Counted from the first letter of the stretch, positions 25,054-33,266 are shown. The stretch: 33,476 bases of DNA from Humitalea rosea (GCF_003253705.1 NZ_QKYU01000035.1:1-33476); one strand, 5' to 3'. Notes: generated by a model not told the origin, from the sequence alone. Made by a program: numbers and translations.

Positions 25054-26207
25054 GCAGTCATGGCCGCGGCGCGAACCAGCACCCGGCCCTCGAACAGCCG
25101 CCGCGCCGTGCGGTAGAGCGCCGCGTAGCGGCAATGCAGCCCGTTCGGCCCCTCCTCCACCGCCGCATCCACCACGGTGATGCCGGAGGCATGGGCGATG
25201 CGGACGCCGTCCTGCGCGCCGGCCGCCAGATCTGCCACCAGGCTGCCCGGAAGGCGGCTCGCGACGCCGATGCAGAGCGCCCCGGTGGCCGGCACCGCAC
25301 GATGCGCCAGGCCCATCGACAGCATCCGCACGGTCAGATCGGCCTCCGCGGCAGCCAACCGCCGGCCGGACAGCAAAGGTGCCGCGATCGACGGGGCGAT
25401 CATGGCGATGCGGGGCATGGCGGGTCTGAGCGCCGCCCGGGCAACGTCGGGGGCCAGCCCCATGGCCACGGCGGCGGCGGCGCGGATCGACTCCATCATC
25501 GCGTGGAAGCCCGCATCGGCGTCCAGCTCGGCCGGCAATTCGGCGCCGGTGCGGCCAAGATCGGCGGCACGGACGAAGACGGCGGGGCTGGCGGCATCGA
25601 CCATCGTCGCCTCGATCCGCCCGAGGCCGGGCACGTCCAGCCAGTCGCGCGCACGCCCGGTCGGCAGCAGCGCGCCGGTGCGCGCCCCGCCGGGGTCCAT
25701 GAATTCCAGCCGGATCGGCGCCCCGGTCCCCCCGACGCCGTCGAGTGCCATGGGGCCGTCCACCAGCGCCTCGCCATCCAGGGCGCGAAAACGGGATACG
25801 ATGATCCGCCCGGCGTTGGTGTCGTGGATACGGACCGCGATGTCGCCATCCCGAGGGGCGCCGGGCAGCATGCCTTCCTCCAGCGCGAAGGGCCCGATCG
25901 CGGAGGACATGTTCCCGCAGCTGCCGGAATAATCCACCAGCGCGTCGCCAACCGAGACCTGGGCGAAGGTGTAGTCCACGTCAGCATCATCCCGCGTGGC
26001 CGGGCCGATCACGCAGACCTTGGACAGGGAGGAGATGCCGCCGCCCATGCCGTCCAACTGGCGGCCATTGGGATCGGGCGATCCGATCGCGCTGAGGAAG
26101 ATCGGATCCCAGGCGGCGCGGCTGGCCGGCAGATCGGCCCGGCGGAACAGGATTGCCTTGGAGGTGCCGCCGCGCATGAACACGGCCGGGATGCGCCATT
26201 GCCGCAT
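25050..26207 (-). CDS. PrpF family isomerase (2-methylaconitate/4-oxalomesaconate isomerase-like)
   Basis: A 385-residue PrpF-fold protein. Known members isomerise carbon-carbon double bonds in unsaturated tricarboxylates, such as 2-methylaconitate (PrpF) or 4-oxalomesaconate (GalD). Visible features are IPAVFMRGGTSKAILFRR near the N-terminus, DGMGGGISSLSKVCVIGP with Lys63, and DYSGSCGNMSSAIGPFALEEG with Cys97. Lys63 and Cys97 seem to match the active-site Lys and Cys of characterised PrpF. ATG 26207 is preceded by GAGGAAACCTC. It is the first gene of the leftward operon and diverges from the ABC transporter genes, with the operator-like repeat in between. Confidence 0.87.
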   Translation of the reverse strand: MRQWRIPAVFMRGGTSKAILFRRADLPASRAAWDPIFLSAIGSPDPNGRQLDGMGGGISSLSKVCVIGPATRDDADVDYTFAQVSVGDALVDYSGSCGNMSSAIGPFALEEGMLPGAPRDGDIAVRIHDTNAGRIIVSRFRALDGEALVDGPMALDGVGGTGAPIRLEFMDPGGARTGALLPTGRARDWLDVPGLGRIEATMVDAASPAVFVRAADLGRTGAELPAELDADAGFHAMMESIRAAAAVAMGLAPDVARAALRPAMPRIAMIAPSIAAPLLSGRRLAAAEADLTVRMLSMGLAHRAVPATGALCIGVASRLPGSLVADLAAGAQDGVRIAHASGITVVDAAVEEGPNGLHCRYAALYRTARRLFEGRVLVRAAAMTA

Positions 26208-26356
26208 GAGGTTTCCTCTTCCTGCCCGACCGCGCCTCTGGACGGGCTTGCGGATACTGTTGTATGCAAACTTTGCCCGCGCCACCAGAGAGTTTCTCGG
26301 GAGCACAGGCGGTCCGCACCCGAACGGGGCGTGGCCGATCATGGGAGGGAGGTTCC
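26208..26356. promoter_or_regulatory. bidirectional promoter region of the catabolic/uptake island
   Basis: This 149-bp gap separates the leftward (PrpF first) and rightward (binding protein first) operons and must drive both. Its main feature is the operator-like repeat at 26254-26268. Individual -35/-10 elements cannot be assigned with confidence. The rightward gene has a strong GGGAGGGAGG site at its 3' end. Confidence 0.65.
26254..26268. promoter_or_regulatory. operator-like inverted repeat in the divergent promoter
   Basis: ATAC-TGTT-GTAT (26254-26265) followed by GCA repeats the pattern found upstream of the GntR gene at 23648-23662 (ATAC-N4-GTATGCA, with TTGTATGCA matching TTGTATACA at six-plus positions). 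Its position, 47 bp from the PrpF start and about 90 bp from the binding-protein start, suits repression of both operons by the GntR protein. Confidence 0.6.
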
Positions 26357-27418
26357 ATGGATCACCGTTTTCGGCCTGGCCTGGGCATGACCAGGCGCAG
26401 CGCAATCGCCGCACTCGCCACATTGGCCGCGACGCGGCAGGCCGCGGCCCAACAACAGCAGCCCGGATGGGCCGAGGTCGTGGCGGGGGCGAAACGCGAG
26501 GGGCGCGTCGTCTTCTACTGCAACCTTCAGCCCAACGGCATCGAACCGCTGCTGCAGCTGTTTCGCACCGCCAATCCCGGGATCCGCACCGAATATATCC
26601 GCCTCGGCAGCGGGCCGCTGATCGAGCGGTTCCAGACCGAGTTCAACGCCGGCCGCAACATCGCCGATGTGCTCATCACCTTCCCCGACGAACGCTTTGA
26701 CGAGGGGCTGGAGCGTGGTTGGGCGCAGCATTGGACGCCGCCCGAACTGCCCCACTTCCCGCCCGGCATCGTGCGTGCCGGAGCGGCCTTCGCGCTGCAC
26801 CAGTCGCGCGAATGCATCATCTGGAACCGTGGCCTGGTGCGCGACGCGGACGCGCCGAAGGAATGGGCGGATCTGATGGATCCGCGCTGGCGCGGCAAGG
26901 TCGCCATGAACCCGCCCTGGCGTTCGGTCGCCGTGCAGCAGCTTGTCGCCTATTGGGAAGACATCGGCATACGCGACGCGGCCGAACGGATGCGCGCCAA
27001 TGAGGTGCGCTTCTTCGAGGGCTCGGGCGGCGTGATCCAGGCGGTGGTCCGCGGCGATGTGCGGATCGCGCATCTGACCGACCTGCCGCTCAATCCGATG
27101 CTGGAGGATGGCGCGCCGATCGGCTACGTCTATCCGGCCTCCGGCACGACCACATCCTCCGGCTTCATCATCGCCGCTGGCCGCGCGCCCAATCCCAATG
27201 CGGCCCGGGTGCTCGTGAACTGGCTCATGACCGGTCCCGGACAGGAGGCGCTGCAACGCCTCGGAGGCTTGCCGGTCACTCGGACGGACGCTCCGCCGCT
27301 GTCGAAGATCCCGGCCACGGCGAGCCTGCCCAAGGTGGTGAATGGCGAGTCCATCCTGACGCCGGAGCGCCAGGCACGCATGATCAGTCACTGGCGCACC
27401 GTCTTCGGCGTCCGGTGA
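26357..27418 (+). CDS. ABC transporter periplasmic substrate-binding protein
   Basis: A 353-residue extracellular solute-binding protein of the type found with iron(III), polyamine and phosphonate ABC systems. The signal region has twin arginines (residues 13-14, MTRRSAIAALATLAATRQAAA), suggesting Sec or possibly Tat export with cleavage after an Ala-rich stretch. The mature part contains AKREGRVVFYCNLQPNG, LIERFQTEFNAGRNIADVLI and PRWRGKVAMNPPW. The adjacent tyrosine pair used by FbpA-type proteins to hold iron is not seen, so an organic ligand is more likely. ATG 26357 has GGGAGGGAGG just upstream. In-frame ATG 26264 lies inside the operator repeat and is rejected. The stop overlaps the permease GTG start. 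Confidence 0.87.
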   Translation: MDHRFRPGLGMTRRSAIAALATLAATRQAAAQQQQPGWAEVVAGAKREGRVVFYCNLQPNGIEPLLQLFRTANPGIRTEYIRLGSGPLIERFQTEFNAGRNIADVLITFPDERFDEGLERGWAQHWTPPELPHFPPGIVRAGAAFALHQSRECIIWNRGLVRDADAPKEWADLMDPRWRGKVAMNPPWRSVAVQQLVAYWEDIGIRDAAERMRANEVRFFEGSGGVIQAVVRGDVRIAHLTDLPLNPMLEDGAPIGYVYPASGTTTSSGFIIAAGRAPNPNAARVLVNWLMTGPGQEALQRLGGLPVTRTDAPPLSKIPATASLPKVVNGESILTPERQARMISHWRTVFGVR

Positions 27419-29127
27419 CAGGCATAGCGAAGCGCGCCGGCACGCGAGGAGGGGCGGCGTCGGAGCGAATTCTCCATGGCCTTTATCTGCTGACCTTCGC
27501 CGCCGTGCTGGCGCTGGTGATGCTGCCGATCTCGGCACTGATATACGGCAGCTTCCGTACCAGCGCGCCGGGCGAGCCGGTCGGCGAATGGACGCTTCGC
27601 AACTACGAGAACCTTGCATCGCAAGGCGTGCTGAATTCGATGTGGACGACGCTGTGGATCGGTCTGGTCTCGGCGGCGTTCTGCATCATCCTCGGCACGG
27701 CTCTCGCGCTGGTCGTGCATCGCACCGATTTCCGCTGGCCGCGGCTCATGACGACGCTGATCGGCCTCGCCTTCTATTTCCCATCCTTCATCGTCGCGAT
27801 GGCCTGGATCATCATGGGCTCGCCCGGCGGTGTCGTGAACGCGGTGTTGGGCGATCTGCTGGGGCTGGAGTGGCCGCGCGTCGACATCTATTCGGCCTTC
27901 GGCATCGTCTTCGTCAGCGTGCTGCATCAGGTGCCCTTCGTGTACCTGACCGTGCGCGGCCCGATCATCCATATGGATGCGAGTTATGAGGAAGCGGCGC
28001 GCGCCGCCGGTGCCACGCCGATGACGGTGATGCGGCGCGTCACCCTGCCTTTGCTCGGATACTCCCTCGCCTCCAGCTTCATCCTGGTCTTCGTGCTGTC
28101 GATCGAGCAATTCGCGGTGCCGGCGCTGATCGGCATACCGGGCCGGGTGACGATGCTGGCGACGCAACTTTATCTGCTGGTGCGCTTCTCGCCGGTGGAT
28201 TACGGGCTGGCGGCGGCGATCGGCCTCGCGCTCAGCGCCATCACCGGCGCCGCGATCTGGGCGCAGCGGCGCATCACCCGCGCGGGGCGGCTGACCACGG
28301 TCACCGGCAAGGCCGGCCGCGTCGCGCCGATCCCACTTGGGCGCTGGCGCTGGGCGGCCAACCTGTTCTGTTTCGGCTTCATCTCGCTCGCACTGCTGCT
28401 GCCGATGGTGATCCTGATCTACACCTCGCTGCTGCGCTGGTTCACCGCCAATCCCTTTGCTGGCATGTACACCTGGCGCAACTACGTCTTCATGTGGGAG
28501 AGCGACTCCACCTGGCAGAGCCTCTGGAACACGCTGATCGTCTCGGGCGTGGGTGCGGTCATGGGTGTCACGCTCGGGCTGATGTGTTCCTACTTCACGC
28601 TGCGGCTGCGGCCGAAGGGGCATGGCTGGCTCGATCTGCTGGTGGTGCTGCCCTTCGGCGTGCCGGGCATCGTGCTCGGGCTTGGTCTGCTCTGGGCCTA
28701 TGCCTTTCTGCCGCTGCCGCTCTACGGCACCATCGCCGTGATCATCGTCGCCTTCGTCACGCGCTTCCTGCCCTATGCAACCGAGACGGTCGGCGGGCAG
28801 ATGGTGCAGATCGACCGCAGCCTGGAGGAGGCCGCCTGGGTCGGCGGCGCCAACCGCCTGCGGGCGGCGCAGCGCATCATCCTGCCGCTGATCGCACCCT
28901 CGGTGCAGGGCGCGTATTTCCTGTTGTTCATGGCCTTCTTCCGCGAAATCTCGGCGGCCATCCTGCTGTACTCGGCCAATACCAAGGTCATCTCCATCTC
29001 GATCTGGGCCTTCTTCGAGCAGGCGAACTGGGGGCAGGCCAGCGCGCTTTCGGTCGCCACCACCTTCGTGATCTTCGCCATCCTCTTGGTCATCGGCTGG
29101 CTCGTGTCCGCCGGTCGCCGTTTCTGA
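27415..29127 (+). CDS. ABC transporter permease with two fused transmembrane domains (FbpB-like)
   Basis: A 570-residue inner-membrane protein with about 12 hydrophobic helices arranged as two homologous MetI-type domains. Each half has the cytoplasmic EAA loop that contacts the ATPase: YEEAARAAGATPMTVMRRVT near residue 192 and LEEAAWVGGANRLRAAQRII near residue 470. One polypeptide therefore replaces the usual permease pair, as in iron(III)-type importers. Translation begins at GTG 27415, which overlaps the binding-protein stop (GTGA). The ATPase gene follows after 17 bp. The substrate is presumably the compound degraded by the neighbouring enzymes. Confidence 0.92.
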   Translation: MTGIAKRAGTRGGAASERILHGLYLLTFAAVLALVMLPISALIYGSFRTSAPGEPVGEWTLRNYENLASQGVLNSMWTTLWIGLVSAAFCIILGTALALVVHRTDFRWPRLMTTLIGLAFYFPSFIVAMAWIIMGSPGGVVNAVLGDLLGLEWPRVDIYSAFGIVFVSVLHQVPFVYLTVRGPIIHMDASYEEAARAAGATPMTVMRRVTLPLLGYSLASSFILVFVLSIEQFAVPALIGIPGRVTMLATQLYLLVRFSPVDYGLAAAIGLALSAITGAAIWAQRRITRAGRLTTVTGKAGRVAPIPLGRWRWAANLFCFGFISLALLLPMVILIYTSLLRWFTANPFAGMYTWRNYVFMWESDSTWQSLWNTLIVSGVGAVMGVTLGLMCSYFTLRLRPKGHGWLDLLVVLPFGVPGIVLGLGLLWAYAFLPLPLYGTIAVIIVAFVTRFLPYATETVGGQMVQIDRSLEEAAWVGGANRLRAAQRIILPLIAPSVQGAYFLLFMAFFREISAAILLYSANTKVISISIWAFFEQANWGQASALSVATTFVIFAILLVIGWLVSAGRRF

Positions 29128-29144
29128 GCCGGGATTCCGCGCCG

Positions 29145-30209
29145 ATGGGCATTTCCGTCACCGACCTCAGCAAGCACTACGGGCCGGTCGCCGCCATTGG
29201 CGGCGTCTCCTTCGAGATCGCGGATGGCGAGTTCGTCTCCCTCCTCGGTCCCTCCGGCTGCGGCAAGACCACGACCTTGCGATGCATCGCCGGGCTGGAG
29301 CATGCGACGGGCGGGCGCATCTCGATCGGCGGGCGCCTGGTTTCCGCCCCCGCCGAGGGGCTGCTGGTCCCGGCGCATGAGCGCCAGATCGGCATGGTGT
29401 TCCAGTCCTATGCCGTCTGGCCGCATATGAGTGTGCGGCAGAATGTGGCCTTTCCGCTGTCGGTGCGTGGCGTATCCGCGGCCGACTGCGCGTCCCAGGT
29501 GGCCGAGGCGCTGCGCGTCGTCGGCCTGGAGCATCTGGCGGATCGTCACCCCTCGCAGCTTTCCGGGGGGCAGCAGCAGCGGGTGGCCCTGGCGCGGGCG
29601 ATCATCGGCAGCCCCGCGGTGCTGCTGTTCGACGAGCCTCTGTCCAACCTCGACGCCAAGCTGCGCGAGGGTATGCGCGGCGAGATCCATCGCCTGCAGC
29701 GCCGCCTCGGCATTGCCGCCGTCTATGTCACGCATGATCGGGAGGAGGCCCTGTCCATGTCGGACCGCGTCATCGTCATGGAGCAGGGACGCATCGTGCA
29801 GGTGGGCACGCCGCGTGACCTGTACCGCCGACCGCGCAGCCGCTTTGTTGCTGATTTTGTCGGCAAGGTTGGGCTGATCGCGCTGCATCGGCAGGGCGAT
29901 GGCTGGGCCTCGACCGATGGCACGGCCATCCTGGTCGCCCCAGGCGAGCCCTGCGGCCCAACCGCGCTTGGCGCCGTGCGACCGGAGAATATCCGCTTGC
30001 TTCGGGGCGGCGAGGTGGCGGCGGCACCGGAGGTGAATCTGCTGTCCGGCATAGTGACGGAGGCACAGTACCTCGGCCCCTTCACGGAGTATGTCGTGGA
30101 TGCCGCCGGCGCGTCACTGCGGGCCTTCGCCCAGATGGATCTTCCGGTGGGGGCACCCGTCACCCTGGGCATCGCCGCGGAACACCTCGTGCTGGTGCCC
30201 GACGCATGA
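29145..30209 (+). CDS. ABC transporter ATPase (CUT1/Fe3+/polyamine type with TOBE domain)
   Basis: A 354-residue ATP-binding subunit that powers the importer. Walker A GPSGCGKTT is at residues 35-43, the Q-loop is Gln87, the signature LSGGQQQR is at 139-146, Walker B VLLFDEP at 159-165 and the H-loop His is 197, so all catalytic elements are intact. A C-terminal TOBE-like regulatory domain follows from about residue 270 (GAVRPENIRLL, and TEAQYLGPFTEYVVDAAG). ATG 29145 is the natural start. The open frame continues upstream only as a shadow of the permease gene. Its stop overlaps the AtuA gene start by 4 bp (ATGA). Confidence 0.94.
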   Translation: MGISVTDLSKHYGPVAAIGGVSFEIADGEFVSLLGPSGCGKTTTLRCIAGLEHATGGRISIGGRLVSAPAEGLLVPAHERQIGMVFQSYAVWPHMSVRQNVAFPLSVRGVSAADCASQVAEALRVVGLEHLADRHPSQLSGGQQQRVALARAIIGSPAVLLFDEPLSNLDAKLREGMRGEIHRLQRRLGIAAVYVTHDREEALSMSDRVIVMEQGRIVQVGTPRDLYRRPRSRFVADFVGKVGLIALHRQGDGWASTDGTAILVAPGEPCGPTALGAVRPENIRLLRGGEVAAAPEVNLLSGIVTEAQYLGPFTEYVVDAAGASLRAFAQMDLPVGAPVTLGIAAEHLVLVPDA

Positions 30210-31567
30210 ACGAGATCCGGCTGCTTTCGACCAGCGCGATCCTGGGCTACGGCTTCCCCGAGGCCTCGCTGAAGGCCGGCATGGCGCGGGCGCCGCATGT
30301 GATCGGCGTGGATGGCGGCAGCGTCGATCCTGGCCCCTACTACCTTGGCGCGGGCAAGCCCTTCTGCTCCATCATGGCGATCCGGCGCGACCTGCGGCTG
30401 ATGCTGCATGCCGCGATCGAGGCCGGCATCCCCATGCTGATCGGCACCTGCGGCGGCAGCGGCGGCGCGCCGCATCTTGAGTTGACCGCCCAATTGGTGC
30501 GGGAGATCGCGCGCGAGGATGGCCTGCATTTTCGCATGGCCTTGATCGACGCGGAGCCGCCGCGTGACGGGCTGGTTGCACAAGCCGCCGCAGGCCGAAT
30601 CCGTCCGCTGGCAGGCCTGCCCGCGCTGGCCGCGACGACGATCGAGAAGGCAACGCGGATCGTCGCCATGATGGGGCCTGAGCCCTTCATTGAGGCCCTG
30701 GACAATGGCGCGCAGGTGGTGCTCGCCGGGCGCGCGAGCGACCCCGCGCCCTGGGTCGCCGCCTGCACCCGGGCGGGCCTGCCGCCCGCCCCGGCCTGGT
30801 ATGCCGGCAAGATGCTGGAATGCGGCGCCACGCCCTCCATCCCCAAGGGCCACGACTGCCTGATGGTGACGGTGCGCGAGGATCATGTGGACTGCGAGCC
30901 GATGAATCCGATCCGCCGCTGCACGCCTTTGTCGATTGCAAACCACAGCCTGCACGAGAACAGCAGCCCCATTCACCATATCGAGCCGGGCGGGATGCTC
31001 GATACCTCAGACTGCCGCTTCGATGCCTTGAGCGATCGTGCCGTGCGTATCTCCGGCATGCGCTGGAACCCGGCATCGCAATACACGGTGAAGCTGGAGG
31101 GCGTGGAGCTCGCGGGCCATCGTGCGATCTGCGTCTGTGGCACACGCGATCCGATACTGATCGGCCGCATCGACGTCTTCATCGAGGAGGTGCGTGGCAT
31201 CGTGCGCGACAAATCCGCGGCCTTTGGGGTGACGCCCGATCGCTACACCCTCGGCTTCCGCGTCTATGGCCACGACGGAGTGATGGGCGCACGCGAACCG
31301 AACCGCACAGCGACGCCGCATGAGCTGGGCTTCGTGATCGAGGTGGTCGGCGACACGCCGGAGATCGCGATGGCCGTGCTGGGCATCGCCCGCACCAACA
31401 TGCTGCACACCGACTTCCCCGGGCGGCTGTGCCGCGAGGGCAATATGGCCTTCCCCTTCTCGCCGTCCGATATCGAGGCCGGGGCGGTGTATCGCTTCAG
31501 CGTCTACCACGTCGCCGAACTCGATGATCCGCAGGCCTTCTTCCCGATCCGTTACGAGGCTCTGTGA
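30206..31567 (+). CDS. AtuA family protein (DUF1446, acyclic terpene utilisation family)
   Basis: A 453-residue protein of the AtuA/DUF1446 family, recognised by VIGVDGGSVDPGPYYLG, LIGTCGGSGGAPHLELTAQL, VVLAGRASDPAPW and the FRVYGHDGVMGAREP region. AtuA is required for citronellol/geraniol catabolism in Pseudomonas, but its exact reaction is, to my knowledge, not established, so the family name should not be read as evidence for terpene use here. Homologues often sit beside a small DUF4387 protein, as in this operon. The start overlaps the ATPase stop by 4 bp, and the stop overlaps the DUF4387 gene by 1 bp, suggesting coupled synthesis and perhaps a complex. Confidence 0.85.
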   Translation: MNEIRLLSTSAILGYGFPEASLKAGMARAPHVIGVDGGSVDPGPYYLGAGKPFCSIMAIRRDLRLMLHAAIEAGIPMLIGTCGGSGGAPHLELTAQLVREIAREDGLHFRMALIDAEPPRDGLVAQAAAGRIRPLAGLPALAATTIEKATRIVAMMGPEPFIEALDNGAQVVLAGRASDPAPWVAACTRAGLPPAPAWYAGKMLECGATPSIPKGHDCLMVTVREDHVDCEPMNPIRRCTPLSIANHSLHENSSPIHHIEPGGMLDTSDCRFDALSDRAVRISGMRWNPASQYTVKLEGVELAGHRAICVCGTRDPILIGRIDVFIEEVRGIVRDKSAAFGVTPDRYTLGFRVYGHDGVMGAREPNRTATPHELGFVIEVVGDTPEIAMAVLGIARTNMLHTDFPGRLCREGNMAFPFSPSDIEAGAVYRFSVYHVAELDDPQAFFPIRYEAL

Positions 31568-31896
31568 TGGCGCTGATCCGCGACATCGCCCGCGTCTGCA
31601 AGAGCAAGAACGCCGGCCCTTTCGAGCTGACCGTCGATGTCGTCTTCGACGATCCGGCGCTGTATCGCCGCGTGAAGAGCACCGGCGTGCTCTGCGCGGC
31701 GTTGTTCGCAAGACTGTACGATGTCCGCGCCGATGCCGTGCTGTTCACGGCTTACGACGCGGCCTCGGCCTTCAAGGCCACCTTCCCGCGGCTGCTGCCA
31801 TCGGGCGAGGTTGGCGACACCGATGTCTATGGCTGCCAGCAGCATGCGCCGCTGCTGGATGTCGATATTCCGCTCGAAGAGGATCGCGCTGCATGA
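31567..31896 (+). CDS. DUF4387 family protein
   Basis: A 109-residue small soluble protein, MALIRDIARVCKSKNAGPFE onward, with FELTVDVVFDDPALYRRVKS and ending in an acidic tail. I recognise the DUF4387 pattern. It resembles the separate small partner that accompanies AtuA/DUF1446 proteins, and in longer AtuA proteins a comparable domain appears to be fused at the C-terminus. Its biochemical role is unknown; a subunit or stabiliser of the AtuA protein is the best inference. ATG 31567 overlaps the AtuA stop in a TGATG junction. The preceding in-frame GTG at 31564 is a less likely start. The stop overlaps the monooxygenase start by 4 bp. Confidence 0.82.
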   Translation: MALIRDIARVCKSKNAGPFELTVDVVFDDPALYRRVKSTGVLCAALFARLYDVRADAVLFTAYDAASAFKATFPRLLPSGEVGDTDVYGCQQHAPLLDVDIPLEEDRAA

Positions 31897-33266
31897 CCGC
31901 TGCCCCACGCCAGATGGCGATGGTCGCCTTCCTCCAGGCACAGAACTGCTCGAACCTGCCGGCCTCCTGGCGCCACCCGGCCTCGGCCTCGGATTTCATG
32001 ACGCCGGAATACTACCAGCGCATCGCGAGGGTGCTGGAGGAAGGCAAGTTCCACATGGCCTTTTTCGACGACCGGCTGGCCATGCCCGACATCTATTCGA
32101 ACGACTTCGCGCCAACGGTCGAACATGGCGTGCGCGCCGTGAAGCTCGATCTGGTCTCCATCGTCACCGCCATGGGGCTCGCCACCACCAAGCTCGGCCT
32201 GGGCGCCACCTATTCCACCACCTATTACGAACCCTTCCATGTCGCGCGCGTGTTCGCGACGCTGGACCTGATGACCAAGGGGCGCTCCGCCTGGAATATC
32301 GTGACCTCGCTGAACAATTCTGAGGCACTGAACTTCGGCAAGACCGAGCACCTCGAGCACGACCTGCGCTACGACCGCGCCGAGGAATTCATGCAGGTCG
32401 TCATGGGCCATTGGGGCACATGGGAAGATGACGCGCTCGTCCTCGACAAGCAGAGCGGCCGGTTTGCCGATCCCAGCAAGGTGCGGCGATTGAACCACGA
32501 GGGGCGCTGGTTCAAATCGCGCGGGCCCTTCACCGTGCCGCGTTCGCCCCAGGGCCATCCCGTGCTGCTGCAGGCGGGGCAGAGCGGGCGTGGGCGCAGC
32601 TTCGCCGGGCGCTGGGGCGAGGTGATCTTCGTGGTCTATCCCTCCCTCGCCTATGGCCAGAAGCAATATGCCGAGCTGAAAGCCGCCGTCGCCGCCGCCG
32701 GGCGCAATCCGGACCATGTGACGATCGCCCCCGCCTGCTATGTCGTCTGCGGCGAGACGGCGCAGATGGCGGCCGACAAGAAGGGGCTGCTGGACAGCCT
32801 GCCCAAGCCGATCGATGGGCTGACCCTGCTGTCGGAGGTGCTGAACTACGATCTGGCCCAGAAGCCCTATGACGAGCCGCTGACCGATGATGAATTGGCC
32901 TCGCTCTCCTGGCAGGGGTTCCGCGACCGCGTCATTCAGTTGAGCGGAAAATCCAACCCGAGCGTGGCCGATATGGTCCATTTCTCCGGTCGGGGCACGA
33001 TCAAGGAGCATCACGCCTTCATCGGCACGCCCTCGATGGTCGCGGACCAGATGGAGGAATGGTTCACCGGCCGCGCCTGCGACGGCTTCGTGCTGGCGGC
33101 GACGCATATGCCGGGGGCCTATGAGGATTTCTCGCGGCTCGTTGTGCCCGAGTTGCAGCGGCGCGGGCTGTTCCAGAAGGAATATCGCGGCACGACGCTG
33201 CGGGAAAACCTCGGCCTGCCCCTGCCGAGCGCGGCGGACTGCCGTCGCCAGGCCGATCAGGTCTGA
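31893..33266 (+). CDS. flavin-dependent monooxygenase, NtaA/SnaA/DszA subgroup of the luciferase-like family
   Basis: A 457-residue LLM-class FMNH2-dependent monooxygenase. The length and motifs (FFDDRLAMPDIYSNDFAPTV, LGLGATYSTTYYEPFHVARV, GRSAWNIVTSLNNSEALNFG, RYDRAEEFMQVV, QAGQSGRGRSFAGRWGEVIF) match the subgroup that includes nitrilotriacetate monooxygenase NtaA, pristinamycin synthase SnaA and dibenzothiophene-sulfone monooxygenase DszA. These enzymes use reduced FMN from a separate reductase to cleave C-N or C-S bonds or insert oxygen. No FMN reductase gene is in the window. The ATG at 31893 overlaps the DUF4387 stop by 4 bp. It is the last visible gene of the rightward operon. Its substrate is unknown. 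Confidence 0.9.
   Translation: MTAAPRQMAMVAFLQAQNCSNLPASWRHPASASDFMTPEYYQRIARVLEEGKFHMAFFDDRLAMPDIYSNDFAPTVEHGVRAVKLDLVSIVTAMGLATTKLGLGATYSTTYYEPFHVARVFATLDLMTKGRSAWNIVTSLNNSEALNFGKTEHLEHDLRYDRAEEFMQVVMGHWGTWEDDALVLDKQSGRFADPSKVRRLNHEGRWFKSRGPFTVPRSPQGHPVLLQAGQSGRGRSFAGRWGEVIFVVYPSLAYGQKQYAELKAAVAAAGRNPDHVTIAPACYVVCGETAQMAADKKGLLDSLPKPIDGLTLLSEVLNYDLAQKPYDEPLTDDELASLSWQGFRDRVIQLSGKSNPSVADMVHFSGRGTIKEHHAFIGTPSMVADQMEEWFTGRACDGFVLAATHMPGAYEDFSRLVVPELQRRGLFQKEYRGTTLRENLGLPLPSAADCRRQADQV

Noticed and set aside
26264-26266. ATG 26264 as start of the binding-protein gene
   Set aside because: It lies in the operator-like repeat, has no ribosome-binding site, and adds a non-signal-like extension. 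ATG 26357 has a strong site and a proper signal region.
23545-26390. Two long + strand frames of 523 and 582 codons
   Set aside because: Both are antisense to the GntR, MmgE/PrpD and PrpF genes and translate to Arg/Pro/Gly-rich sequence without domains.
27388-28623. A 411-codon minus-strand frame opposite the permease
   Set aside because: The + strand frame shows membrane helices and EAA loops of an ABC permease. The opposite frame is a compositional shadow rich in His, Arg and Asp.
26357-30209. Annotating the ABC system as an iron(III) importer
   Set aside because: The permease and ATPase resemble that class, but the binding protein lacks an evident iron-binding tyrosine pair and the operon encodes carboxylate-type enzymes. 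Iron transport is not excluded but is not supported.
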